Assembly: GCA_900088475.1 (NCBI GenBank)
Contig: FLMG01000368.1
Location: 149,655-213,654 of the forward strand
Length of the DNA stretch: 64,000 nt
DNA from: Hyphochytrium catenoides
Lineage: Eukaryota > Sar > Hyphochytriomycetes > Hyphochytriales > Hyphochytriaceae
Reading direction: 5' to 3'
Shown: piece by piece, positions 28,501 through 39,700 of the stretch
Position numbering within the stretch: position 1 is the first letter of the stretch
Layout: each line of letters starts with the position of its first letter
Translations under genes and position numbers: made by a program
Notes under the pieces: generated by a model
The model's database searches: none
Seen by the model: only the letters and a program-made list of their open reading frames with translations
Told to the model about the DNA's origin: nothing

Positions 28501-28676
28501 CTGTTCTGTCGACATGGAAGAAGATCCTCCTCACTGACCTCTCCGTTCGATGGCTGTAAATCTGTGACTGCCACGAAAGGGCCGGGGTAACTAGAAGCGG
28601 CGGGGGCAGGCAGCAGGAGGAAGTGATGGAAGGAAGCGCCCGTCTGGTTGTCAGCATCTCCAATCTCCATGGACAT
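22580..28676 (-). CDS. NDK - NDK - Dpy-30 - adenylate-kinase-like (x4) multidomain protein
   Basis: The ATG at 28676 (MSMEIGDADNQ) joins in phase to ESRPYDKLKVYLKH, then the first NDK-like domain (TLAIILPLA, GFTIQRKEILTLSKRDAK, FYCDQLALPTFEDLVTFTSA, LLLQKLNAV). KKTLHASPSAFKASREIDFF keeps an NDK-type histidine. A second NDK unit follows (RTIALIKPHLAASPAKL, EKAQEFLRM, YLTSKPCLVLCMEG). Near 26.4 kb, GLRQLLATRPEGLEAIRYLG..LINNNPN is a Dpy-30 docking helix pair. Then come four adenylate-kinase-like units marked by FVTGFPRIKDD, KKVLLEGFPYTVDQ, EKILLVDFPRTVDQ and KTVLLLGFPV. Their P-loops are degenerate, so catalysis is doubtful. Dpy-30 plus NDK or AK is the plan of axonemal radial-spoke and ciliary proteins (NME5, RSP23, AK7-AK9), so a flagellar role is likely. 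Several joins, including the one from Dpy-30 to the first AK unit, were checked in frame; not all exons were mapped, and a split into two genes is not fully excluded. Confidence 0.82.
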
Positions 28677-29090
28677 TCAATTCGGTCTCTTGATGTCTTT
28701 GATGTGTTGGTCTTGGGTGTCGTTTCATCCCAACTCAACCCAAGCAACTTTGATTACCGCAGGGGACCAACTGTGATTATATTGACTTAGTTATCGATCG
28801 GAACCTGACAAGCAATTGACAAGGAAGTACTCGTACTCGCTCTGATGAGACAGACACAGAGGAGCTTGGAGCTTGGTGCAGGATGCTATGAATCTCCATC
28901 TCAAGAGGCCGATGAAGTTGAAGCTCTATCGGATAACCTATGGCAGCTCACAGATGTTACAATGAGCACAATGTTGATCTACCGTCATCATCGGAGCTGT
29001 CACACCCCTTGAAAGACGGTATATGAAGGTTTTGCAAGGGGTCCTTCTTTTGAAAAAGCTAAAGCCCGCTAAGGGACGGATTGAGGCATA
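28677..29090. other. Intergenic region between divergent genes
   Basis: Roughly 410 bp between the start codons of the NDK/AK gene (minus) and a small membrane-protein gene (plus). Nothing recognisable is seen; it should hold both promoters. Confidence 0.4.
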
Positions 29091-29726
29091 ATGGGAAAGT
29101 TGAGCAACATGCCAAAGAGCAAAGAGACCAATGGTAGATTTTCTACTATCATGATCTTTGCCTCGGCTCTTGCCTTTCGAGCCATTATCAAGGTAGCGAC
29201 TCTCATGCTTATATACTCACTGCTATCCAGCTAAGTTGACTCATCAGAGTATACTGGGTAGCGGTCTGAGCTTCGTCTACATGGGAGCCATGGCTTTCTG
29301 GTACTGGCAGTCTCAGAGACAGCAGAGGGTCTCAGGCACCACGATCACAGAGTTACAAGTCCAAATGATCAGGAGAATTAAGGGGACTGGATTGCCTCGT
29401 CGAGAACGCAGACGGAGAGCAGGGCAGAGCTTGTTGCCGGGGCTTAAGAAACCAAGTGCAAGAGCGCCACTCCATGAAGCTAATAGGACTATTCGGAAGA
29501 GCCTCCGGTCAACCAAGGAGGACTCTTATGCATTGCAAGGTAAATGGCAAAAGGAGTTTGAGACAAAGATTCGGGCCATGCCAGGCATCCTGACCTACGC
29601 ATCGTACCAGAAGTTGCAGGTGTGTATACATGATACGGTATAATGCACATAGTTGGGACGATAACCTGACATCATTTGCTATCTTCCGCGTAGCCAGTAA
29701 AAGTCCTCCCTCTGCAAGCGGCTTGA
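29091..29726 (+). CDS. Small basic membrane protein, unknown function
   Basis: Three exons (29091-29192, 29248-29619, 29694-29726) total 507 nt, divisible by three, encoding 168 residues; the introns are 55 and 74 bp with GT..AG ends. The N-terminus MGKLSNMPKSKETNG is followed by one or two hydrophobic segments (TIMIFASALAF, and LGSGLSFVYMGAMAFWYW) at about residues 18-55. The rest is strongly basic (RRIKGTGLPRRERRRR) with a predicted helical tail. I do not recognise a family. The basic N-terminus and small size would fit a mitochondrial inner-membrane or assembly protein, but that is a guess. Confidence 0.68.
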
Positions 29727-29863
29727 ACTCTCTCACTCTCCTTGGAGTAAACCTTGTCTGTTGATGCTTGCGGAGCCCTTCAGATGCTTGGTTGCCAGGG
29801 GCAAAGAGCTGATGGAGCAGAGAGTTTCCTCCAAGTAACACCGCAACTAGTCATCTAAAGTGA

Positions 29864-31293
29864 CTATGGAAAGATGGCAGTACATATGTGATACAGGACT
29901 GGCATCACAAAGAGCATGCTGTCAAAGCGATCGAGCACTCCACCGTGTCCAGGAAAAAAAGACCCGGAATCTTTGACTCCTTCAAGGAAGCCTCTCAGAT
30001 GGGTGAAGGTCAAGATAGCTGGCGCAGATTTAGTCTCACCTGCTACACGCTTTACATATGACTCCGTAAGGTCTCCAAATATCGATGCTAACTGGGCAAG
30101 GCACCGAGTGAGCTTAGCCCAAACGGGGTTTGAGTGCATTTGGCAAAGCTCTTACCCCAAGCGCTAGACCTATGACGCCGAACAGTTCTAATGGAGCCCC
30201 TGGCAGGATCTGATATCGAGATGACTCTACACATAGCCGCTTTTAGGTTCCTCGGAGCTCGCCCGTCAGGAACTGACCACTGGTACCTGAGGCGCAAAGA
30301 GCTCCTAACGCTAGGGCTGTTAAGGTGCTACTTAATACACTCCCGCCAACTCCAGCTACTGTCTTGCCGGGGCTGACGTTCTGTGAGCGAAGTCCAAGGT
30401 TATGCGATGGGGTGCTGGCTGGCCTGTGTGATACTCACCGGGATTAGCTTGACGCCACCCAGAGCTCTTCCGAAGAGAATACCGCCGTTATCCGCGTTCC
30501 ACATGCAGAGGCAACCGAGAACCTGGGAGCCAGAAGGGAGGACTGTCAGGTGGAACCTCTCCGGCGAGATCAGGGTGTATATCAGCCATAAGGTTCTTTA
30601 TATACCTGATAGCCAGGGCCAAAGGGGCCCAAGTTTCGGAGTCTTATGGCAAAGGTATAGCCCCTAACGCATGTTATAGTGAGTAACGGAGCCCATAGTA
30701 CGCATTAAGGCGGCACTGGCACTAACCTTACAATGAATGCAAGGCCTAAGAGATCTAAACCGAGCGCCAAGAAGCTCGTAACACATACACGGTTGCCTGT
30801 AGCATGATGCGTTTGTTAGAATCCTTGTTGTCGAGTCTTACAAATACAAGCAATACCGCTATGCTTGGGCAGATAAACCACATGGTAGAGGAACGTCAGC
30901 AGCCAGGACAGTGTCTCCACTGTTTCTACACAGCCAAAGCGTTTGGAGCGTCTGAGGTTAATACTGGCATTTAAGGATGTCGGCACACTTGTTCAAGCGC
31001 CCACCATAGTGCTCTGGGGCTAGGAACGCAGCCGATGACAGGAGGGCAGCCAAAGCAGTAATTAGTCCTAGTCCTTCACTCTGCCTAATGGGTTCGTCCT
31101 TGCTTAGGCCCTTGGCATTCGTGCCTTGAGCTTTTTGAAGAATTCCAGGACAGATGTTGACTTTATATTCATACAGCGACAGGAATAAGAAGAGTAGTAC
31201 AGCAGAGAAGGAGAGACCGTGACTCTGGAGGATCAGCACTCCCGCGGGCATCCCAATGACAACCGTGATAACCCGCTTGCCCCAGTCCGTCAT
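29864..31293 (-). CDS. Phosphatidate cytidylyltransferase (CDP-diacylglycerol synthase)
   Basis: The enzyme makes CDP-diacylglycerol from phosphatidate and CTP for phospholipid synthesis in membranes. The ATG at 31293 starts [20 protein letters not shown], with a run of hydrophobic segments in the first exon. The C-terminal exons carry the family signature: [13 protein letters not shown], then after an intron [19 protein letters not shown], which contains the KD..G...PGHGG..DR.D metal- and nucleotide-binding residues. A last hydrophobic helix ends at the stop at 29864. The N-terminal and signature exons are clear; exons between about 30.3 and 31.0 kb were only partly resolved. The bacterial CdsA-like short form suggests a plastid or mitochondrial isoform as an alternative to an ER form. 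Confidence 0.88.
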
Positions 31294-31555
31294 ACTGCCT
31301 GGTTCACCTAGCGCGTTTTGAAGGTTGTGGCACTTTTCACTATGCTGTCGGGTCTTTTAAAGATAGTACTTCGATTGGCATAGAGCAGGAGCACGTCATT
31401 GCGTTTCGAAGGCCAAGCAAGCAGTCGGTAGGGAACCTATCAAAAGTGCCTCCGACGCAGAGTTGGGCACGATCCTGGCTGCCTCCGCCGTGGTCGCTCT
31501 CTCATGTTTGGGCGATAGGTGACGGGTGACGGGAGATGTGAACAGACAAAGACAA

Positions 31556-31747
31556 ATGATGTTGCTTTTGCTGCCAAGTCCTCCCCCTGGAGTGGAAGAC
31601 CAACCCAGGACCCTGATCGTCAGCATCAACGGACAAGAATTCCTTGTTGACGATCCGCGCCTGGCTGTCGTGTGGCGGCTTGCCATCAAAAGATTCTTAT
31701 TAGAAGTTTACAGGCAACAATGCTTCTTCAATCTGCCAGGCCAATGA
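31556..31747 (+). CDS. Possible small ORF, unknown
   Basis: An ATG at 31556 opens a 63-residue frame (MMLLLLPSPPPGVEDQPRTL onward, ending QCFFNLPGQ) divergent from the CDP-DAG synthase start 260 bp away. The stretch IVSINGQEFLVDDPRLAVVW looks protein-like rather than random, but I know no homologue and no spliced extension is convincing. It could be the first exon of a gene continuing into 31.9 kb, or noise. Confidence 0.25.
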   Translation: MMLLLLPSPPPGVEDQPRTLIVSINGQEFLVDDPRLAVVWRLAIKRFLLEVYRQQCFFNLPGQ

Positions 31748-32344
31748 ATGATGGGTCTAAACTGAGTTCTACATTCTAAGCAAAGAAAAGTCAATCTGCG
31801 GTCCTTGGCGGCCGGAAGATCTTTTTATGGAGACGGGTACTTTAGTATACTGCCATAACCTCCGCTACTCCTCTCCTCTGTAAGCAGCCAAGCAGCGGCT
31901 TCGGATATCACCACTAGGAGGAGCGTTACCATGGACTCCGCTGAATTCTCGATTTTGCAGATGTTTCCAGCATATGTAAAGGATGGTCTTGACTGCCGTC
32001 TTGGACATTATGCCTCTTGTCACGACTCTTTCCCTCCTCTACGTTGCCTTTACACAGTGTATAAACTCAGCAAAGGCAACCTCTTATCAACATAGAGGTG
32101 AGGCTCACTTATTACCGATGCCCATCTCAGATTCTCAGAAAGCTCACCCATCGGTGTCGCTCTCCTTGCCCATCTCAAGGTCCCAGAAGTAGTAGGCAAA
32201 TAATAACTCATTGATTATGCTAATTAGTGGTTTGTAGGAGTCAGCAGGGGTGAATTTAGAGTCTTTTCTCTTGTCCCTTTGACCCGTCAAGGCCTCTGAG
32301 AGTAATACCGAACGCTTCTGCTCACGCTGTCACATAAGAAGTTG
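31748..32344. other. Intergenic region with one short uncertain ORF
   Basis: A 53-codon frame from the ATG at 31931 (MDSAEFSILQMFPAYVKDGL onward) is the only notable open frame. It is too short and unlike anything I recognise to call a gene; it may be an exon of the small ORF at 31556. Confidence 0.3.
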
Positions 32345-34831
32345 CTATCGTTTCATGTTGTTCAATCCGGCTGGTGGCAGGACCGCACTGGCCGGGACCG
32401 GAAGGAGCCGATGGGGGAACACGCTAGAGGTTAGCTTCCCGCCGTGAGTGGGCTGTGCTAGCCTCCCGCCTTTGAGGGGATTCTTTCTTGAGGGTATCTT
32501 CAGGTCCGATACCGTCAGTTTACCCCTACCTTCTTGCATTCGAAAGCTGTTATGCCCCTGCTCCTCAGAGTCATTCCGTCCGAGTTCCTGGAGATTACCC
32601 TGCCTTTGTCGTGCTAACTCCTCTTCGTCAGACTTCTGGATGCCATGCTGTTTCTCTCGCCTGAGAGGGCTATTGCCTGCCGACTGTGGCTTACTTGACC
32701 GTGGGTCATCAGGTGAAGCGTCCCCCAGTGGCTCGTTCGCAAGTGGCAAGTGGGAGTTTGCTCTGAGTATTGAGGCCTGTGCTGAGAGAGCTGATAGGCC
32801 TTGCTGCTGTCCCATCTGCTTCATTTGTCTTTGTCCAATTGGGGACGCTGATGGGGAGCGCCTAGGAGATAGAGAAGGCTGGACAGTGCCAGAAGGTAGG
32901 TCATTGAAGAAGAAAGGGTTGTCTCTTTGGTCCATGAGTACAGTCTGTGGAACGTGAATAGGTGAAGATGGAGGCCGCGTTCCCGGCTTATCAGGGCTCC
33001 CGTTATGCGTAGCCACTTCACTCCCGTTAACACCTGTTGTCACGGATAACCCTCGGCCGAAGCGTGACAGTGGTCTATCGAGGAGTAGAGAAGGATCAGA
33101 ATTGTGATTAGGTTGATGGTCTATGGGCGTTACTGGAGTCACTTTGATGGGGCCTGAGCGTTCTAGACTTTCAGATCTCGGTTCATGCTTCCAGAGCTGG
33201 TCCTCAGCTACGTTAAAAGCCTTGTGAGGGATAATGCCACGAGCAGGAGACCTAGGATGATCTCCCTTAGCCTTGTGAGACAAGTTCCGCCTACCCGCCC
33301 TTCCTCCGTTTGCGTCATGAGCATCCTGCCTGGGGCTAACCTTGAAAAGCTCATGGCACCGCAGAATAACCTCTGATGTCTCTTTCTCCCTTTGCTTTTC
33401 TCGGCCTAATCGGAGCTTGGAGCTACTGATAATAAGTTGCAATGTGTTGGTTCCTTTCGCCGCTACTTGGAAGCTTTTTATATCCGAATAGAGCAAGACG
33501 AATGCCTCCACAATGTTTGAGCTAGCCAGCACTCCGTGACGCAAAGGCAAGCCTACTTGGGCTAACGCCTCACCACCCACCACTTCTCCTGTAGCGATGA
33601 TGGCGACCTCAGTCGTTGCTCCTCTGTAATCTCGGCTCGTCGAGCTCCACTGGGGAAGACGGCCGTTGACGACGGTCGTTAGGCGGTTAATGACGGACTG
33701 TCTCCGTCGAGGTCGTCCTAACTCTTCTTTGACTCGCTTTAGAACCGAGAGGTCTGGTCCTGGGAAGTCTTTATCGCGCCCGTTCGGGGGTAAGACGCGC
33801 TTGACAATCTTTACCTCACCGGATTTAATGAAGATGATGTTAGGTGTCTTGTCCCCTTCCTCAAGCAAGGGATCCCCAATGCTATACTTTCGTTTGGAAA
33901 GCAGCCGTGCCATTGTGATCAACCGATGATGCGGCCATCCTTTAAAGTATTTATTCTTCGACAAAAAGGAAGTCTTCTCCGCTGCAAAAGTAGTGCGAAA
34001 AGATAGAAGCAGCATCAGGACAGGGTTCCGACAGTCAAATGACAGTGACCGAGCTTCAATGCCTCACCTTGCTCCATGGCCTCCACATGATACTGGGCAA
34101 AGCTTCGATGGTATAGCTGCTTTGGAACTGCGATCATCTCCACGAATCCGTCCGCGACAGCTGATGCAGTACGCCGAATGCCGTCTTCAAATAGCGCCAC
34201 TTCTCCAAAGCCAGCCCCGGTGGGCACTGTGGCAACTCTTACACCTGCAGGCGGCATCAATAGACAACGGTGGAGTCACTGGTGGTCAAAAATAGTTCAT
34301 TCCAAGGTCACCCGTACAACCCTAATCCTAACCCTACCTACCGAGGTAATCGCCTTTGAGGTCATTGTTCGCCGCAGCTTGCTTACGATCAGCCTTCAGT
34401 TCCACCAGGGAGCTAACAGGAGCACCGGCAAAGATGGCGACCTTGCCTGAGAAGATAATATAATAATGGGTCCCAAAGTCACCTTGAAGAAAGATGAGAT
34501 CGGCATCGGAGTAGGAGATGAACTCCATGTTCATGAGGACATCGTCCACAGCGCCTGAGTCAGTGCTTCTAAACGTCTTGGACTGCATCTCATAGGCCCA
34601 TTCTTTAAGCCGCGCTACTTGCTCAAGGGTGCGCTGTCCCGGTATCGATTCTTGCAGTGCTTTCCTAGCATTTTCAACTATGGCTTCAAGCCTCTTCTTC
34701 TCCGCCAGTTCGCGCATCTGCTTGGTGAACCATTGCCAGCGGATAAACCCTTGCCTTTGATTGGCACGTACCAACTTTCGGTGCAAATTCTCAATGAGCG
34801 AACGCTCATGGAGTCCAAACTGCTGCGACAT
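32345..34831 (-). CDS. Cyclic-nucleotide-binding-domain protein
   Basis: Three exons (34831-34342, 34244-34068, 33981-32345) total 2304 nt, divisible by three, for 767 residues. A charged helical N-terminus (about residues 1-90) precedes a CNB domain at about residues 105-240: ISYSDADLIFLQGDFGTHYY, and the phosphate-binding cassette GFGEVALFEDGIRRTASA with its glutamate and arginine. A second CNB-like unit (residues ~240-440; YSIGDPLLEEGD, IIFIKSGEVKIVKR) has a degraded cassette (VVGGEALAQVG) and a long insertion. The remaining ~300 residues are low complexity, rich in S, P, R, Q and N, and probably disordered. No kinase, channel or phosphodiesterase domain is present. The plan resembles ciliate/flagellate CNBD1- or CNBD2-type proteins. 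The first CNB may bind cAMP or cGMP; the second probably does not. Confidence 0.88.
34318..34341 (+). repeat. Telomere-like hexamers at an intron 5' end
   Basis: On the minus strand the first intron of the CNB-protein gene opens GTAGGTAGGGTTAGGATTAG and continues GGTT, that is two perfect or near-perfect TTAGGG units. Only two or three units are present, so chance or an interstitial telomeric trace are both possible. Confidence 0.6.
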
Positions 34832-36726
34832 TATTGGGATGCTTTTGCAACTAGTCGTGGCGACGTGATTCGACACGCAGTGCTGGCTAATTATACCCTT
34901 TGCAGAAGGAACTCGTTGTCGGTGCTATTCATGCTTATGGCACAGCCCCATGGCCCCATGCTCATAATGCTCCGAGATCGCTGTCAGCCGGGAGAGGTCA
35001 TTGCAGGGGAAGTAGAAAAGTTTCCCTCCTCTTGCTTTCTTAGTGAATGTTGACTGGGGGAGATTGCAGTGACCGTATGCGCAGATTCAGTACAGATGGT
35101 TTGTTAGTCAGAAAGAGTAAGAAGACTTTATTATTAGAGAGCAGACCGTGGAATGCAGCTCTAAGCCGCTGGAGAGGCGGCAGATTCGTAGACCACAGGC
35201 GGTTGCTTACAGGAACGTTCTCCGTACGAAAGAGAGATGCTCCCAGGGAAATCAAGGTTTAGAAGCGGGTTCAAAGAATTCTGGTGTGAAGAAAAGAAGG
35301 TACTTGTAGGAATAACAGCTCAGCGTGTAAGAGAAGGACGCCTGGGGGAGACTGCCGGAAGCGTATGCACAACTCTGCTGGCTCCTGGAGGAGATAGGGA
35401 GAGGGATGGGGGAACAAGGGAAGAAAGCTGGTGGTGGACATGGAGACTCATCAGCAGGCTTTACCGAGAACGAACGACATCAATGGAGGAGGAGGACCAG
35501 CCAATGGAGCGAGGAGGAAGAAGCGGCAGGGCAGAAGTTAGGGCGGAAGTAGAAGAGAAGAAGGAGCATCGCATGGGGACGGGCACACGCAGGAATGTAA
35601 CCGACAGCTCCTCTCTTCTTCTTTCTCCTCCTTTTCCTCTCCCGCCTGCTGTACTACAAAGAACTTGATAGAACTAGAACAACGGTAGTACTTGTAGTAG
35701 TTAAACAAGCGTGTGCTGCACTGCTGTACCGCGGACATGACACACCCTAGCTTATCAGGAAAACAGTACTGGGCTATAGGGTTTATATTATCCTTGAACT
35801 TTATAAGAACCTTCGGACACAGCAGCAACATGTGCGTACACCGCTGTAAGTGTGAGCCCTGTACAAGGAGGTCAGTATTCATACTATAGGGGGTTATGTG
35901 TTAGCCGCAGTTACTCTATTCCGTGAAGCCAGCGCAAAATTGCGCTTGGTAGGTGTTGCGCTGAGCGACATGAAGTCAAGGGTTCAAATCACTCCTTGGC
36001 ATAAGAATAGTGAACGATGATTAGTTGTCACCGCCTGTCTACTCTTTGGACAATTCTCGCCCACCTTGTGTGAGGCTTGAAACCTGGTGACAATGAGTTC
36101 TCTCTTTTTGCCGATGATGGAAGCGTCAGGCCACAATAATTTTGAGACGCAATGATATGCATATTGTTCTATGAGTAGCTCATAGATTCATCCTCACTCG
36201 TAGACTCGTAGTTCTTTAGCTAGTTCTTTACAAGGTGTGGATGATGGCATGAACTTCACCAGCAGCAGAATGAGTGCCTTTTTTGCTGTTATTAGTAGGG
36301 GTAAGAGCTACAGATGTGTTGCCCCACAGACAGTAAACAGATGGGCGGCAGTTTGTTGTTCCGTATTAGTGTTATGAAGACTCTTCATCTTTGGAGGAAG
36401 ATTGATGGACGACGGCGCATGTAACTACGACGACCTGTGGCTTGTTTGGCGCTGAGAATAGATGCATAACAGCCTACCAACTGCTGTCTCTCGCAGACGG
36501 CCGCGAGTTTGCCAGCAGTCAGCTTTATGAATAAAATTATCTTCTTCTTTGTCCTTGGCGAAAGTCAAGGCTTTCTTACCCAGGATACCGTCTCCTTCAA
36601 GCATCGATGGCTGGGATGTCCTAAAAGCTTTACCCTCCCTAACCTTGGGAGTCCCTTGGCCAGAAATAAATCATAGCAAGTTCTTTTATGATGAAGAAGG
36701 GCCGTAGCTCGTACTAACTATCTAAG
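34832..36726. other. Long intergenic region
   Basis: About 1.9 kb between the CNB-protein start and the end of the carrier fusion gene. It contains a purine-rich segment (roughly 35.4-35.6 kb) with a 143-codon open frame of highly charged, low-complexity composition that I do not accept as a gene, and a tRNA-like element at 35928-36001. Nothing else is recognised. Confidence 0.45.
35928..36001 (+). repeat. Decayed tRNA-like element or tRNA-derived SINE head
   Basis: The stretch carries an internal-promoter A-box-like TTGGTAGGTGTT (from 35946) and a B-box GGTTCAAATC (35981-35990) at tRNA-like spacing, with GCCA near the start and TTGGCA at the end. The anticodon stem and the T stem each carry mismatches, so it does not fold as a functional tRNA. 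Confidence 0.45.
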
Positions 36727-39700
36727 TTACCAAGCTTTCATGCCTGGTCTCTCCCCAGCTGCGGAAGAAAAGTCATAGCTCAATAACTTCATTTTCTCAT
36801 AACCCACAAAAGTTACTACCGCCACCGGAGTTGTCTTGAGCATATTTGGAACCAGCCCTCGATATAAGGCACGGATGCCTCCTTCCCGCACCGTCGCGCT
36901 GAAGGCATGCAATGCGCCCCTATATGTTGGGAAGGTGACTGAACCCTCCCATGCTCCCTGCACCTGCAGTTTCCGTCGGACGACGTCCAGGGGATAGGTG
37001 ACCACCTGAGCAATCCCAGAGGACAAAACGCTGCACGCCAGCTGCGAGATCACTGCAGGATGACCCAGCTCTTTGCTTTTGGTGTGATGAACCACCACCG
37101 CAGGCCGAAAGAGCTCATAGAGAGTGTAACTCAGACCGATGTAGGGCACAGCACCCAAGGCTGAAGGCCAGAAGCCCCGATAGAGAGCCCAGACTCCTTC
37201 ATCTCGCACCACTGTAGATATAAGATGAGCGATAGAATTGTATCTTGCCTTAGGTCCATAGGCTTGTTGAACTGTCATCCGTGCCCTAGCAAACTCCAGA
37301 GGGTAAACTGCGGCCGTTGTGAAGAACCCTGCCATGCCCCCAGCGAGCAAGTTCACAACCTCGGGCGAGAGCTTTCTGTCTGAACTTCTCAGAAACCCTT
37401 GAAAGGTGTTGAAGAGTGTGAAATTGAGCGGAATTGTTGGTATAAGGCGCACTGCGTTGGCGCCATTACCCACGAAGAAGCCTCTGATACCGTTATTCTG
37501 CAGAATCCTCCCAGCTGCGGACCTGACATGGGAATAGGGGCTCACTGCCGCCGGCCGAGTTTGCATCAACAGCTTGATTCGTTCAAACGGAGCGACAACT
37601 GCTCGAGCCGCAATAGCAGCAACGATGGCTGACAAAAGGGTAACTGCCTTTCTGCCTTCAAGCTCAATGTCCTCCGGAGGCTTCTTGTTGACTCCTAGTG
37701 AGGGTAGACGCAGCGCAGAGTCCAGCTGAGATTTCTCCCAGATAGCCTGAAATCTGTTAAATTGTGAAACAGGCAAAGAGAAGGTCAACCTTGATTAATA
37801 GAGGGTGGACAAATGGAAGGTCAATATTTCCCGCCGCCAACTTACCCTATGACGTCCTCCCTGATTTGACTCAGACATTGGCGGAGGATCAAGGGATGCT
37901 TCTTAGTCTTTAATACTAGGCGAGTGAAGTCATCGAATGATAGGGTACGAGAGCCGTCCGGACCAAAGGTAGCTTGAACGAAGTTGAGAAAGTCTGCGGA
38001 GGATACGTTTTCATTGTGCTCCTCAGCCCATGAGTTCAGCCCAGCGACGAACTCCTCTCTGCTAATTAGGCCCGTCTTGACGGCAGTGGGACAGAGTAAG
38101 CGAAAGGCAACATCTATTCCCAAGTTGGGAGGAAGAGACGGATGTAACGTTAGAAAGCGCGAATCTTTCACAAGCCTTTCTTACGCGTTTCCTCACCTGC
38201 CAGAACTTTGTCCGTCTTTTTTTCTGAAAAGAGCATGTCAAAGTGAGCAAACTGGGAGAAGTTGATGACGCCAGTCTGGTTCGGGTCAATAAGGCGCTCT
38301 GCGAGCTTGATGTGTGCCTTGCTGACCCTGACAGGTGCTTCATTCCTGTCACTGGAGCCCTTGCCTTGCTGATTGCTGTGGCACAGAAGCTGAGAGGTCG
38401 CTATTAGCTAATAGTAAAGGGGGAGTCTCTAAATAGCTCACATCAACCAACCAACCTTAAGAAAGTCTTCCACTTTCATGAAGTACTCGCCTTGGTCTTG
38501 GATGGTGCTCAGCGTTTTAAATATCTCGTACAGATGACTAGTGCCACTGAGCGCCAGAGAAGTGAAGTTGTCCCTAGTAAGGGCCCATATTTTAGCGTCC
38601 TTCTTCACTCTGACTGTCGCCCCTCTGGGGCTATTATACAGAAGCGCCGCCTCTCCAAAGCTACTTCCAGGGCCCAGAAGCTGCACCATCTGTGGGGATG
38701 GAGCCCCGGGCTTTCGTCGTAATATCTCACACTCTCCCTCCTCTATGACGTAAAAGTTATCCCCATACTCTCCTTGGCGAATCACCTCTTCCCCACTCTT
38801 AAGATACAATGGAAAGAGGGCATTTGCAACCCTCTGCCGGCTGTGTCTATCTAATGGCTTGAAAATACTATGAGATGAGAGGACACCAAAAAGAAAGCGT
38901 CTATCTCTCATCGTTTGCTTTGATAAAGCGTCCGCGTTGACAAAGTTCTGGAAAGCTGACTTGTCGAGCCGCCAAAGGATCACTTTGTCTACAAAACAAG
39001 ATAGTCAAACAATGCACCGGCATCATGGCCGATTGGGCATGGCTCACTTACCTTCAGTGGACCTTGCTTGGACGGTCAGCGCTCGCTTGGTGTCATACAG
39101 TAGTGCAGAGTCTCCAAAGTAGTTAGTCTGCCCGTAAGTCAGAACCTTGACCTTAGGTCTGCCTTCTTTGTTCACGTAAGCGTCGCACTCTCCAGATCCC
39201 ACTACATAGAAGTAATCTCCTTCATTCCCCTGATAGAATAACACCTCCTCATCTTGGGCCTCATATCGCTCAAAACAGTCGATTAGGCTCTCCTGGGCAG
39301 ACTCTGCCAGAGAGCTGAAGAGTTGGTGCCTTCGCAGGCTCCGTCTGATGATTTCTCTTTCCTCTGACGTCTCTGGATTGAGTCTTTCGACCATTGTGTC
39401 TGTGGAGTAGACCTTTTCATCTGCTAAATAAATTTCCTTTGACAGATGTGCCTGAGACGCCATGTGAGCACTCTTTGGTTTACCTCGAGATTAAATGGCC
39501 AGCAGTGAATGAACAGAGAGGATCAAAGTAATGGGATGAAGATGGGCTACACTTATAATGAGAGTCAGAGCCGACTTATAAGAAGTAAGAGCACGGCGCG
39601 TAAGGAGGGTGGTGGGACATACATCTCCTTTGAACGGTAGTACGTGATAAGAACTGGCGAAGTGATGAGGAAGGTAGGAACTGGAAGGTGGATAGGGTGC

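Noticed and set aside
35237-35668. 143-codon plus-strand frame in the long intergenic region
   Set aside because: Highly charged, purine-biased low-complexity composition, no known motif, and no splice-compatible extension; best explained as chance in a G/A-rich stretch.
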